Below, one piece after another: positions 38,592 to 53,790 of a stretch of 64,000 nt of DNA; position 1 is the stretch's first letter; each line of letters opens with the position of its first letter. Position numbers and translations under genes: made by a program. Source of the stretch: Adiantum capillus-veneris (lineage: Eukaryota; Streptophyta; Polypodiopsida; Polypodiales; Pteridaceae); assembly GCA_014529385.2 (NCBI GenBank), contig CM043942.1:6137001-6201000 (forward strand), read 5' to 3'. Under the pieces are notes generated by a model. The model did not search any database. It was not told where the DNA came from and saw only the letters and a program-made list of their open reading frames with translations.

Positions 38592-39912
38592 ATGATGGAG
38601 AAATGGAGTTTGGATCTTAACCTCGAGTGGGATGATGACATTGTTCCATCCACACAGTTTTTGGAGCAATCCCCAAGCATGGCAGCATATTCTTTGGAAG
38701 CTATTGCAACCCCTTCTAGCCCTTGCACTCCTCAAAACTGTGTACAGGTGCCTCAAGTTGCATCGTTTTCACAACCATGCGCTATGCGGTCTCCACTATC
38801 TCCTATCAATAATAACCAGCCATGTCCACCTATTCCATCAAAGAAAGTAGCAAAGGCTTCCAAGGCTAAGAAAGGTTCCGTTCGCTCTTCCATTGCGAAG
38901 CCTTCAAGTGCTCCAAGTGTGATCGGCTTATCTATTCCTCAACATGCTCAACCAAGCTCCGCTGCCATTTCGAGTCAGATGCCAACACCTTCAATTGCTG
39001 ATGCTGCAATGAAATCGGTAGGAACTCCACCACGTGATGAGAAGTTGATACCATCAAAGCTCTTCTTTCGAAGTGGGCATTGGAACCTCAAAGAAACGGT
39101 TACGTTGCTGGATGCAAGAGCAAAGCTTTTACAAGAAATGAAACAGGGTAATCTTGGGGCTGTTTTGAAGACACAGGATGAGCGATGGGAGTACATATCC
39201 AAATATTGTGTGCAACATGGGGCACTCCGTTCTCCTGATCAATGCCTCTTTCGCTGGGATCGAATTTTAGCAGCATTCAAGAAGATTCATGACTATGAAC
39301 GACGCATTCCTTCAGGAAAAGATAGCTATTGGGCCATGAGTTCAAGTCAAAGAGAAGAGATGAAGCTCCCTCGAAGCTTTGGGCAAGATGTATATTCAGC
39401 CATGCTTGATCGTGTTGGGTCCGAGAGGTCGATCAATCCCGCAAATCTTATCTATGATACTTCAAATGATACATTGGGTGAGACTTATTTTTAATTGTAT
39501 CTTCTTGTGTGTTTTATAGGTTGTAATGGTTGTAATGGATATTTTGTGATGTTTAGGAGATGCATCTTCTCCGCCCGACAAAGCTCCAAAGGAGGACAAA
39601 GATGATGTGACCTTAGTTGAGGAGTTGTCGTCATCTAGAAAAAAGCGCAAGAGAGGGGATAGAGCGTCCATCTTGAAGAAGGAACTCGAGGGAACAACCA
39701 AACAACTCCTCTCTTTCATGGAGCGCATTGATTCACGAAGAGCAAAGCATGACGATGATCTTGTTGAGTTGACAAGGGCTGAATTTGAAGAAGGTGTGGC
39801 TCTCAATCGAAAGCGTCTTGCATTAGAGGAGGAGTCCAATTCCGCATTGAAGCAAATTGCAGAGGCATTCAAGTGTTTTGCAATGCATGCCTCTTCTAGC
39901 ATGGGAAATTAG
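38592..39912 (+). CDS. Harbinger MYB/SANT-like accessory protein (two exons)
   Basis: Exon 1 is 38592-39477 and exon 2 is 39557-39912, joined by a 79-bp GT-AG intron (GTGAGA...TTTAG), giving 413 residues. The start at MMEKWSLDLNLEWDDD was chosen because the frame upstream is only microsatellite translation. Residues 1-155 are Ser/Pro-rich with a basic patch. About 160-240 is a trihelix/MYB-like DNA-binding domain: WNLKETVTLLDARAKLLQEM, then RWEYISKYC and QCLFRWDRILAAFKKIHDYE. Exon 2 encodes a basic segment (RKKRKRGDRA) and a helical, probably coiled-coil tail. In PIF/Harbinger elements such proteins partner with the transposase, aiding its nuclear entry and end binding. Confidence 0.85.
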
Positions 39913-42795
<2,883 letters not shown>

Positions 42796-44412
42796 TCAAG
42801 AAGGATGTAAAAATTTAGCTAAAGAGTCCCTTATGGCTAAAGCATCTTCTGTCGGTATGTCCATGGGTTTTGAGCTTGTTGTTTCGATATCTATTGATGG
42901 GACATCCACCGCAATGTCATGTGCTTCCTTTGAACCAGGCATAGCATCCTCTTGTGCATCCGCTTGTGCTGTACCACTTTCTAAACACATGTTTTGGAGC
43001 ATGCAACAAACAACAATCGCTTGAGCCAAATTTCGGGGACATGGCTTCATCACCTTGCCCAACAAGTATCTCCACCTCGTCTTAAGAATCCCAAATGCAC
43101 GCTCTACCACAATTCTTGTGGCTGATATCTTGTAATTGAAAAGCTTCTCGGTAGCAATGGTGGGAGCCGAGTAAGGTTGCATCAACCACGGGAGCAGAGG
43201 ATAGCCCCCATCCGCCACAATAAACTCTCATATAGAAAAAGATCCATGTACATATTGAACACCATTCAAAATAAGTCCTTGCTCGACACATGAATAAAAA
43301 GCGGAGTTCTTCAACAACCTGGTGTCATTGACCGACCCTGGGAATCCAGCAAATACATCCAAAAAGCGCATGCTACTGTCTACCACTGCTTGAACCAACA
43401 TAGAGTAGTCCTTATTCCCATCATACCAATCCAAACCTAGCTCACCATGTGGTCTCTCCATTACAATATGAGTGGCATTCATTGCCCCACACACATTTGG
43501 CAAGCCTTGAATGTTGAAAAAGCCAGCCTTGATTTTCTCAATGTCGCTAGAGCTTCTAGGCCACGATATATGTTGTCGACGATGCACCAACATTGCCTTC
43601 ACAAATCGATGAAAGGAATCCACAACAGTGGACTTCCCAACCCCAAAAAGGTCACTGATAGCGATCATGCTTGCACCGGTTGCTAAGCAGAACACTGCCA
43701 TTGCTACTTGCTTTTCAACTGGAAGAACCCTTCCCTTAATGCTGGCAAGTGATAAAGGTATGTCACCTTGTTGCAATTGGGTTCTTAGAAGCTCTACTAT
43801 ACTGTGAAAGAGGCACAAAGGAAACCTAAACATGCTCTTGAACCATTTATCATCCCCACGAACAAAGCCAACATAGTAGTTCCACCATTGGAGTGTTCTA
43901 GGCTTCACATACCATTCTGAAATTACCCTGCGTGCTGTAAAGGCCTCCATTGAGAAGTACTCAACAAAATCATGGATCACTGGTATGAGATAATCATGCG
44001 AAGCCCTGCAATGGCAAGCCTGCATTTCTCTTCTTTGTCGCAATATTTGTGTTTGAAGACCATAATCTGATGTGTCTTGACGATGAAAAATCAATTGGAT
44101 AAGAATGTGAATCAACCCACACATAAGAGAGAGCGGTATAACATTTGGTAGAACCATACTAATGTAATGTGCCCAGCTCAACCTTCGAATTGTAAACCTG
44201 AAGATCGCCTTGCAAAGGAGACACCAATGACTAATCTTACATAGGCGACCAATTACCCACAAACCCCCACCTCGCAAATGAACTAGTGACACAATCAGGT
44301 AAATGGTAGCACACAAAACATACCTGCCACTATAGTTAGAACCGACACCAGGTGGAGGCGAGGCCTCTTTCTCCAGTAGAGCTGTGGGGAGAGCTAAACC
44401 GCATGCGATCAA
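42796..44412 (-). pseudogene. PIF/Harbinger DDE transposase (HARBI1-like), one in-frame stop
   Basis: Minus-strand frame of about 394 codons, TGA at 43228-43230, then about 143 codons in the same frame. HTH-like sequence (EKQVAMAVFCLATGASMIAI, then LFGVGKSTV) precedes the DDE_Tnp_4 core. The first catalytic position reads CGAMNATHI, with Asn (AAT, 43477-43479) where Asp is expected. The second Asp is in GSVNDTRLL and the third acidic residue in VERAFGILKTRWR. ADGGYPLLPWLMQPY lies just after the stop. The enzyme would cut at TIRs and insert at TWA. Stop plus D-to-N predict loss of activity. Confidence 0.87.
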
Positions 44413-44626
44413 AACAGTTCACAACGAGACACACATGGAGATGAGGCGACGTTCGCTGGAGGGAGAGAGCAGAACAACAGGTCGCCACATTATGAAGGTT
44501 TCAGATGAGGTGACGTTCGAACAACAGGTTTGAAAATTGGGCATTTCTTAGGCAACCTTAATTTTTTAAAAGCGGACATGGGCAGTGTGGGCAGTGTCCG
44601 GCTTTCTGGGTGGGTAGAAAAGCATC

Positions 44627-44642
44627 CCATGCAACCTAGCCC
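44627..44642 (-). repeat. Harbinger right TIR
   Basis: Read on the minus strand it is GGGCTAGGTTGCATGG, one mismatch from the left TIR. It is followed by TSD TAA. Confidence 0.88.
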
Positions 44643-44645
44643 TAA

Positions 44646-45986
44646 AACTTGTAAAATTTGACTGTTTGTGTTTACTTGGTGATCCAAAGGTCCTTTTCTG
44701 GATCTTTGAGCCCACAAGTGGCCACTTGGCATGATCGAAGCCGTTGCCCACAACTCTAATCGCATGGCCAGGAGCCTACAAAGAAAGCACTGCTTTTTTA
44801 TTATTATTACTTGTGCTCTGCATCGTTCTGATTCTGAAGTCGCAATTTAGGACTAACGACGATGAGGCAGTTCAGCCCACAGTTGGCCGCTTGGCTTGAT
44901 CTAGGCCATTAGCTTGGACCTCAATCGACTGTCATTAAGAGCCTGCTGTTTCAAGGTTCGGTGAAAAGCTTCCTGAAGACTTCATCTCCCGATAAAACCT
45001 CCGCCTTCTTTGCCAGGGCAGTTCTACATCCATTGCATCAGCACCATGGCCACCTCCTTCAGAGCAAGCGTTGCAAAAAAAAATATTGCAAGCATCCGAA
45101 GTACCCTCCATCTTGATGGTCTGCAAATATAACCACGTTTGAAAGGTCTCCAGTACTCCTTTCCGGTTCTGCCCGGCTTGCTGATGCACGGACAAACATC
45201 GCGGAAAAGAATTGGTGTGAATCTTTAGAATTACGCATGGGGACTTGCTGCAAAATACTATTTCCATGAACATTGAAGGATGGCCGAGGGCACATGGTTG
45301 TTGAATCTGCATGAGCTATAGTTGGAGCGAGTTGCGCCTGCAGAAACGAGCTGAGTATGGTAGTACAAGCTGGACATGATGAGCACTCTCAAAGATTAAT
45401 ATTTTGTGCGATCAATCCATGGCACTGGTCTGTTCTAGTGATACTGAAACAAAAGATATCAGATTTCAATCGATGATCAATTGTCCTAATCTAGAGCTGA
45501 ATCACCAAAACTCATTGCCTTAGCAGACCCGTTCAAAACATTTTCCTTTTGATGCTATCAGGTTGTTGGTGATGTAGACGGAAGAGAGGCCGAAGAAATA
45601 GAAAGAGTAATCGTCGAAGTGAACATGATGGCAGAAAAGCTTGGCAAGATCGATCGACACACCGAAGCTTATGATGGTTAGTTGCTTGCACTTTTAGCAG
45701 AGAGTGTGACGGGATTAGTGGCAGACAACTCAATGTCGAGGGAAAAGGCATGGGTGAATGATATCGAGTGGAACGCCACCCATACTAATGCCCATGAGCA
45801 TCATGTGATAGTAGTTCACCAGATGCGTATTTTGATTATTGACGAGTGGATTGAATATAGTGCCTTCCGCTATGGGGATGCCAACCTCAAGATGCCCATT
45901 ATCATGTGTAGTTAGGAAGCACGATATGTAACTCGGGTTAGCCAGCAAGGAGGCAAGAAGACATAATTGATGACCGAAGCAGCTTA

Positions 45987-46044
<58 letters not shown>

Positions 46045-46809
46045 TAGTAATACTGATCAAAGGACATAGAACATAAAGTTACATCTGAGTGTTTTGTGTA
46101 TGGTAGGGAGGACATATATTCACAACACTGTACGTTCCAATTACACAAGCGCAACTCCAACTCGACAAAACTGTAAGGTCCGTTATTTGCATCCAATTTC
46201 CATGCGCATGCGTTTTCTTGGCGCAACACATAAACGCTACGGGGCAGAGCACGACTTCCGTTACTTATAATTTTTTGGAGAGACCACAGTGCTAGCTCTC
46301 CACCATACTTTTGTATGGCACCTCTGTATGACGTGCACTGTATACTTTGCACTTTTAATCTGTGACGTTTCATTACACGATGATATGTTTAACTATTCAC
46401 ATTGCTTTTTGTAGCTTGACTCAAATAGCGGCCTGTTGATTAGACAATCGAAAAGCATCAGTACAACATTGCAGGTCAGTAAAGCACCTCATCTATTGTT
46501 GCATTTCGTTCATGATTTATCTATTTGCTTGTTTTAGAATTTTCTGCATTACCTTATTTTCTTCAATTTATTTGGATCTCATTTCAAAACTATACACTCG
46601 ATGTCAATCGACATTTGCACATGTTACTTACACACGCTACTCTTGGCATACGGTTGCTAGCCAATGCATGTGATGTATTACAATAGTGAATACACAAGTA
46701 GAATGCATGTGGTGTATCACAATAATGAATTCACCTTGTGCATTATTACTTTAGCTCTAAATAATTGATTCCGTATTATACATGTCCTTGTTTCTCCCGT
46801 ACTAGGTAT
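44646..46809. other. Intergenic DNA, no supported gene
   Basis: It contains an (AC)n tract (45989-46041). Frames at 44935-45312 (minus) and 45540-45915 (plus, interrupted by a TAG near 45676) have ordinary amino-acid composition but no motif or splice support. The latter could be a decayed exon of an unknown gene. Confidence 0.5.
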
Positions 46810-47370
46810 AAGTTTGAAGTTTTCAGGAATTTTAATGAATAAGTTTGAGTAGAATTTTTACTAGAATGGCTCGATTCAGCTACTGAGGTCTCGCTACTGC
46901 TGCACGCTCCCCCCCCTCGCCCTCGCGCTTCCTCCAGCCCCCGCACTGCCCCCCCTCCCCTTCGCGCTGCCTCCTGCAACCCCGCACTGCCCCCCCCTCG
47001 CCCTCACGCTGCCTCCCTCACCCTCACGCTGCCTAGCCCAACCTCCCCCCCCCCCCCCCCCCCCCCCCACCTTGTGCGCTGCTGCCAGCCGCCCTCGCCC
47101 CGTGCCACCCCCCCCGCCCGTCCGCTGCCTTCCCCCCTTCCCTCCAGCCCATCCGCTGCCCTCCCCCCCTCCCTGGCCGCTTCTCCCCCACCCCGCCTGC
47201 AGCCTCTTGTCTCTCGCTCGTCGCTCTCTCCATCCCCCCCCGTCGTCCTCACTGTTCCCGAAGGTCTTCTACACCTGGCTCTGCAACATTTCTTCTTCGG
47301 ACGAGTGCTCGGCGTAGTCGGTTGCAGACTTCCTTCCCCATCCGCTTCTTCCACTCAGCAGTAGACACAG

Positions 47371-49283
47371 ATGGAGGCTCCAGCTCCGCCACAGAGAGAC
47401 TCGCCTGAAGCCCCTTCGCCCGACCCCGCTGAGCCCACCATTCGACTTGCTCTTTCGCCGACAGAGCAAGCGAGCCTTGGCGCAGAGGTACAGCACTTGC
47501 AGGCGACTTCTGTCATCTGCAAGGTTCTCGGCACCCGTCCTAGCAGAGGAGAGCTGTGAGACCTTCTCCAGGCCCGCCTTCTCGCAGAGGTCGGCAAGAT
47601 CTTGGATGTCCAGATTCTCGGACGGGGGTACTACCAGATCGAGTTTGAGACTTCCGAGATGGCCTCCAAGGTCATAGCTATGAGTCCAATGGCCATCCGA
47701 GCATCACGCGCCCACTTTTGAAAGTGGCGACATGGTTTTGACCCGACTTCGGATGTGCTCGTAGAGGAGGCAGACATCCCCATCTCAGTTTGCTTTCCGG
47801 GTTTACGGAGAGAGTACCTTCCACATCTCTCCAGGATTGGCTCCGCCATCGGGATTGTCCTGGAGACACCTCGTACGGCAGCATCAGTAGGTGACAAGGC
47901 GGCTGGCATCCCTTCAGTTCGAGTTTTGGTCAGAGATACCCGCACACTCCCGAAGGTCATCCTTCTGCCTCGGGTGAGTGGGGGTTGGTTTAGACAGAGT
48001 GTGGAGTACTCGGGTCTCCCGAACCAGTGCTTCATTTGCAGACAGATGGGCCACCTAGCAAAGGCCTGTCCACGGAGGAGGCCATGACCTGCACCTCAGC
48101 CTCAGCCCCAGCCTACCAAGGCTGGGCCGTAGCCACAGCCAGCGGCACAACACATAGATTCAGAGCCATCCTCCGAGCCTGAGGCTCCAGCGGAGGAGGG
48201 GTGGCAGCAGGCCTGTGTCCATCGACGCCAGGGGCCACAGCGACAGCCTGGCACTCAGAGTGGCCCTCAGGTGCCTACTCAGCAGCAGTGGGTACCCACG
48301 GGGAACCGCTTTGGTCCTCTTGAGCAGGAGGAGCCCCCTACGCCAGCCTCCACCTCAACTTCACCCTTGCCAGCCGCCCCACCTTCAGATTTCCCCTCCT
48401 CCTCCACATCCCCTCCCCCGCCCTCTGCTCCCGCCTACTCCCCTCCTCGCCCTCCTGTCTCTGTCGCCCCACCCCGCTTCTCTTCTCCTCCGCCCCCCCC
48501 CCCCCCCCAGCTCCTTCTCCCCCTCCTCCTGCTCCAGTACCACAGTCGACTCAGGAGACTGGTCCCTCGCCGACGGCTAGGAGATCTCTTGGTAGAGCCT
48601 TTGCCACGAGTCGCCTAGCGAGAGAGGGTCAGCCCTTCTTGCGGCCCCCTCTGCAGATTCAGACATCTTCCCTTGCAGCTATCCCTCGTGGTCTGACGAG
48701 CATTGACCTCCGACGCCGCTGGGATTTCTTCGACTACGGGTTCACTCGCTTCCTCGGCGATTCCGCAGCAGACCACGAGGCAACCTGCTTCAGGGTCCAC
48801 GCTTTGTTCCTCGTCGCTAGGGGAACAGAGGCCTTGGACTCAGCAGTTGGTTTCTCCTTCCCCCTCTGTGGGAGGACCGAGACAGAGTGGTCCCTAGACT
48901 CAGTGGTGGGATGGTTGCATACACAGGTTCTCGAGTTCGTTCACCACATGGGAGAACTTGGAGTTACAGATTTGTTGCAGACTTTGTGGCCACTGGCCAA
49001 GTTTGCGGTGACACCCCCAGACTCATCAGGATGTAGGCACATTGTGGTGTACTTTTTTGCTGATACGCAGTGTTTGCCTTGCTATGTATACATTCATGAG
49101 GACTCCTGGACAGAGGAGGTTGCTTTACGCATGGCTCGCTCTGCTTGGGCTTGGGCCAGGCACTCACTGCAGCCTCGCCTATCTAGAGGACGCTCGGATG
49201 CGGATTACTCCCCATCCAAGCCAGCCTCCAAGATAGCCCGTCTTGATGCTGCGGCAGCATCTGTTCTCTCTCGCTCCCCATGA
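47371..49283 (+). pseudogene. LINE-B ORF1, RNA-binding protein with CCHC knuckle
   Basis: The frame from ATG 47371 contains a DUF4283-like fold (LLAEVGKILDVQILGRGYYQ, then SVCFPGLRREYLP) and a zinc knuckle QCFICRQMGHLAKACP (C-x2-C-x4-H-x4-C, about 48028-48075). A Gln/Pro-rich linker follows. The frame shifts at a 16-C run (48493-48508) into a conserved-looking C-terminal region (48639-49283) rich in Trp and Phe with no family recognised. Stops interrupt at about 47557, 47719, 48085 and 48130. Plant L1 ORF1 proteins of this type bind LINE RNA. The stop TGA (49281-49283) overlaps the ORF2 start as ATGA. Confidence 0.82.
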
Positions 49284-52200
49284 GGATCGTCTCGTGGAAC
49301 GTGTAGGGACTAGGTGGGCCCTAGTTTCAGCGACAGCAGGGCCGATTGCGTCAGGAGCTTCAGCGTTGCCTTGTGGGAGGAGAGATTGATCTCCTTATGC
49401 TTCAGGAGCACCATTTGTCTGAGAGCCGCATTCGGCGATGTGGTCAGATTTTGCGTGGACGGTATGATACCTTTTGGTCAACTGCTTTTGGACCTGGAGG
49501 CATCCAGGGTGGGGTATGTATGACTATTGCGGACTCATTGCAGCAGGCCATTGTGGGCAGAGAGATTATTGTGCCAGGCAGGGCTCAGTGGATTACTATG
49601 CAGCTTCAAGGTGGCCTTGTGGGCTTCCTGAACATCTATGCGCCCAATGTGCCGAGTGCTCGTGCAGAGTTTTGGTCATAGATTGTCGAGTCTTTGCCAC
49701 AGGTTGACCATTGGTGTGTAGGAGGGGACTTCAACATGTTGGAGGACCCTTCTGACAGGATTGGAGGCAGCCATGCTACTGTGCATGGAGTCGAGTTAGC
49801 AGCTTGGGAGAGGTTGTGTATGACTTTGAGGGTCTCGGATACATGGCAGCATTCTGGCTTTGTGAGGCCTCCTGAGAGTCTTGCCTTCTCTAGATCGGAC
49901 CGCAGAGTGGGAGGAGTGAATCTATCGCGGATAGATCGCTTCTACACTAGTGACCACTTTAGTGACTTGGGGGGCTCAGTGGGCATCCTGGCAGGGACAT
50001 CCTTCTCGGACCATGCGCCAGTGATCCTCACATTGGCAGACAGGCAGAGGAGTGGGAGCACGATGCTTTGCATCCCAGAGTGGGTCTTGTTGGACTCAGA
50101 ACTTAGAGAGAGGGTAGAGGCTCTCTGGACAGAGGGCATGGGCAGCCAGGCTCTACCTGCAGACAGAGTGGCCTTAGGCCTAGCTCAGCTTAGCCACTTT
50201 TTTCTACAGGAGTCTCTGGCTCGATGGGCTGCAGCGAGAGAGGAGGAGCAGCATCTTAGACGAGGCATTGCTTCACTACAGAGGATGCAGGAGTAGCATC
50301 CAGACAGTCCATGGTTGGGGGAGCAGTTACAGCAGGCTCGACAGGAGCTTGCTTGCACAGAGGAGAGGCGCCATGAGTTTGCCTTTCACCGAAAGGCATC
50401 TCAGTGGACTCAGGTGGGTGACAGAGTGACAGGTGCTTTTTTTGAAACAGTGGGACCTCGGCACTCGCATGCCAAGGTCAATCAGTTGAGGAGACCAGAT
50501 GGGTCAGTTGTTTGTGAGCCCGAGGATATGCGTGCAGCTGCTACTGACTTTTACCATGAGTTACTGTCGGTTGAGCCCCAGTTAGAGAGACAAGATGCAT
50601 CCAGGGAGCAGGTTTGGGCACAAATGCCTTGTCTTGTGACTGAGGAGATGTGCCAGAGGCTAGAGATACCTCTTCAGCTTGAGGAGCTGCACACGGCTCT
50701 TAGGGCCCTCCCTCGTGGTAGCTGTCCAGGTGAGGATGGGCTGACTGCCAGTTTCTTCTTGGAGTACTGGGACCTGCTTGGCCCAGATCTGTGTAGTGCC
50801 TTTCAGTACATTCTGCTCACAGGAGTGATGCCGGATAGCATGAGTGAGGGCCTGATTTACCTCATTCCAAAGGAGGGTGGCTCCTTGGATGAGATTCGAC
50901 GGTGGCGCCCCATCACCATCCTAAACTCAGCCTACAAAATTCTTGCCAAGGCTCTAAGTTTGAGGATTCAACCACTTTTGGAGAGCCTTATACATGGGAC
51001 TCAGACAGGTTTTGTCAAGGAACGCAGTATCCTTGACAACATCTTCACCTTCTGGGAGGCTTCTGCCCTGGCACGACTCCGTGGGGAGGACCTTGTGATT
51101 CTTCTTCTCGATTTTGAGAAGGCATACGACAGAGTTGACTGGGACTTTCTAGAGGGCACGCTATGCAGGATGGGCTTCTCAGATGCTTGGATCAGAGGGG
51201 TGTCAACTTTGTACAGACAAGCTCACAGTCAGGTGCTTTTGGTAGGTGGTAGAGGTGAGCGCTTCATGCTCACACGATCGGTCAGACAGGGTTGTCCTCT
51301 TGCCCCCTTTCTCTTTCTGTTCTTTGCAGAGGCGATGAGAAGATTTTTGGTGTCACAGCAGGTTGGTCTGAGGGGCTTAGCACTCCCTATACGGGGAGAT
51401 GAGCTTCTGGACGCTGAGTTTGCCGACGACTCGGCCTTGTACTTAGAGGGCCAGGAGGCCAATTTACACAGATGTGAGCAGGCTTTGGAGACCTTTTGCT
51501 GTGCATCGGGCGCACTGATCAACTGGAGAAAGACAATGGCTTTCTCGGTTGGCAGTGCTCCTGTGCCAGATTGGATGCCAGGAGAGGGTTTCAAGTGGAT
51601 TCCTCCAGGGACTACAGTTCGGTACTTGGGTTGTCAGGTTGGTTTGGACTTGTCCCCCGAGCAGCAGATTGCTCCTCGTCTCTTGTCCATCAGGAGAAAG
51701 CTGTTACATAGGAGCTCAGCACGACTTTTGCTGGCTGGTAGAGTAGTAGTTGCCAACCAGGTGTTGTTGGCGACTATGTGGTACATCACTTCTTGCTGGA
51801 TCTTCTCGAGTTCTTGTATCAGCCAGGTAGAGAGGCTGATCAGGAACTTCCTTTGGTCAGGTCGCGACACTCAGATTGCCCGAGCCAAGGTGGCTTGGTC
51901 GGTCATCACACTTCCTTGTTCTCAGGGAGGGCTTGGGATCATTGATCCAGCACAGCAGAGCAGAGCCCTTCTTGGGAAGTTCGTCGTCAGAGGACTTCTT
52001 CCAGGCGAGGAGCCCTGGAAGGAGTTCTTGCTGCAGAGGCTTCGTGCCAGGGTGCCTCAGTCAGGAGGCCCTTGGCAACCTTCGACCAGATGGATCTTTA
52101 CAGAGCTGCGCCGAGTTGGTTTGAGCAGGAGACTGGAGGACCGATTTGCTGTGAGTTTGCTTCGATCTTGGGAGCTCTTACGGCGTGGCCTAGAGCAGAG

Positions 52201-53630
52201 ACCGCCGACGTGCACGGAGGAGCGCCTACGGCAGCCCCTCGTCTGGAACCCCATGGTTAGCACTCAGAGAGGCCACTTGGTTGGGAGTCGGCCTCATGTT
52301 TCTTGGGGTCCCATGGCAGCTGGTCCAACGCGCTCTGTAGGTGACTGGCTAGAGTTCACAGGTTTGTCGGAGGAGGTGCAGGCTGTCCAGCTACAGGGCA
52401 TGAGAGGGGTGCAGAGCATGTGTCAGGACATCTCAGAGTCAGTTCCAGCGAGTGGCTCACGCCTCTCGAGCCAGTAGCACCCCGGTGGATGGGAGCCTTC
52501 ACACAACTGGAGGTTCTCATTTCAGTCAGGGCTTGCTCAGAGACTGTCCCAGCCCTGTTCTTCGAGCTTCAGGGTGGGGGACGCTTACAGCGAGTTGCAG
52601 TAGAGGCCCCGCAGGTAGCAGAGTGCTGTTTCCAGAGGATCCGAGTTGTGGGCATCTGTGGGAGGACTTGCGTCTTAGACCCTGACCCAACAACTCTTGA
52701 GACAAGACACTGGAGGCTATGGGCTTGGGAGTGCTGTCCACTGGCACGAGTGCAGTGGGATCCTGGTGAGTGGCTATGGAGGGACCCCTTCTCTTCTGCA
52801 GACCGCCCAGGAGTCCCCTTCTTTCAGTACATTGTTCGGCTTGGACGTCATATACTTGCAGCACAGAGAGAGGTCAGCCCCGCTGCAGCACGTCATTGGC
52901 AGGAGGAGGGCCTCCTAATCGAGTTCTTGGCAGCTTTTTGGCATAGGCTGTGGGACTCCAGACAGCTGAGGCGAGTCACCTTGTTTCAGTGGCTGGTCGC
53001 ACATAGAGCCACAACAGTAGGCAGCTGGCTTGTGCATAGTGGTCTCTCGGCCACATGTGCAGCTTGTGACCATTTGGTGGAGAGTCAGCGTCACTGTCTT
53101 TGGGACTGTCCCTCGGCCCAGCAGGTGTGGCTACGAGTTCTTCGGCTAATGCCTGCTCTCTCCACGGCTCGACAGTACACTTGGGGGGTAGCGGCTTGGT
53201 CCACCCTCACGGGCCCGGCACTTCAGTTTTAGCTATCTTCCACCAGCACGATGATAGTGATACAGGGGGGGCGACCTACACTTCATCCTGCTACAGAGCT
53301 TACTCCACTGGAGTGGTGCAGTGAGAGAGAGGAGTGTTGGGAGCTCATCAGTGGCCTGACACTTTGGTTCATTTGGCGGGCCCGTTGTTTCCGCATCTTT
53401 GAGGCTCGCCCTGTGCCACCAGCAGAGACTGTTCGTGACTTCTGGCTAGAGCTGATCCATACTCTCAAAGGATAGCTTGAGGGACTACAGGGCAGCTCCG
53501 ACCGCATGCGGGAGCGCCGCGAGGCTTTCCTTCGACTCTGGCGCCCTGGGCCTTTCTACACCATAGTCCAGGGGGTGCTCATATGGAACTATTGTCCACC
53601 TGTGTGGCTTTTCCCTCCTCCCATCTCTTG
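49280..53630 (+). pseudogene. LINE-B ORF2, endonuclease, reverse transcriptase and zf-RVT
   Basis: It starts MRIVSWNV. The endonuclease has LLMLQEHHLS, VGGDFNMLEDPSDR and FSDHAPVILT. The reverse transcriptase (about 50700-51500) has PKEGGSLDEIRRWRPITIL, LLLDFEKAYDRVDWDFLEG, RQGCPLAPFLFLF and the catalytic FADDSALY (about 51418-51442). The C-terminal zf-RVT domain is near 52980-53130 (LFQWLVAHRATTVGSWL, ATCAACDH, CLWDCPSA). In-frame TAGs occur at about 49304, 49679, 50294 and 52475. A frameshift near 52440 moves the reading frame, with further TAGs at 53230 and 53473. The 720-codon block 50315-52477 is open. Confidence 0.9.
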
Positions 53631-53790
53631 ATTTAGCCCAATTGTATATATGCTGTTTTTTCATTGGGAGAGTCTCCCCATCATGCTTGTTGTAGCCCTC
53701 TCTTGCAGAGGTGGTTGTAGCCCTATGGGCAGTTTTCATTAACTAATAGAAGGATCTTTTTCTCGGAAAAAAAAAAGTTTGAAGGTTTCA

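Larger units (their letters stand above)
46826..53774 (+). mobile_element. LINE-B: full-length L1-type LINE
   Basis: A 16-bp target-site duplication AAGTTTGAAGTTTTCA (46810-46825) and AAGTTTGAAGGTTTCA (53775-53790, one mismatch) frames the element, with a poly(A) run at 53767-53776. It has a C-rich 5' UTR including a C run at 47046-47068, ORF1 (47371-49283) and ORF2 (49280 to about 53630). It is markedly GC-richer than the surrounding DNA. Each ORF carries several stops, almost all TAG or TGA, and at least one frameshift. Confidence 0.92.

Noticed and set aside
44646-45312. Continuation of LINE-A copy 2 beyond the Harbinger insertion
   Set aside because: A few bases after the TAA duplication (AACTTG) resemble LINE-A, but similarity does not continue, so the LINE was probably already truncated there.
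47004-47354. Gly/Arg-rich minus-strand ORF
   Set aside because: It is the reverse of the C-rich LINE-B 5' UTR; low complexity only.
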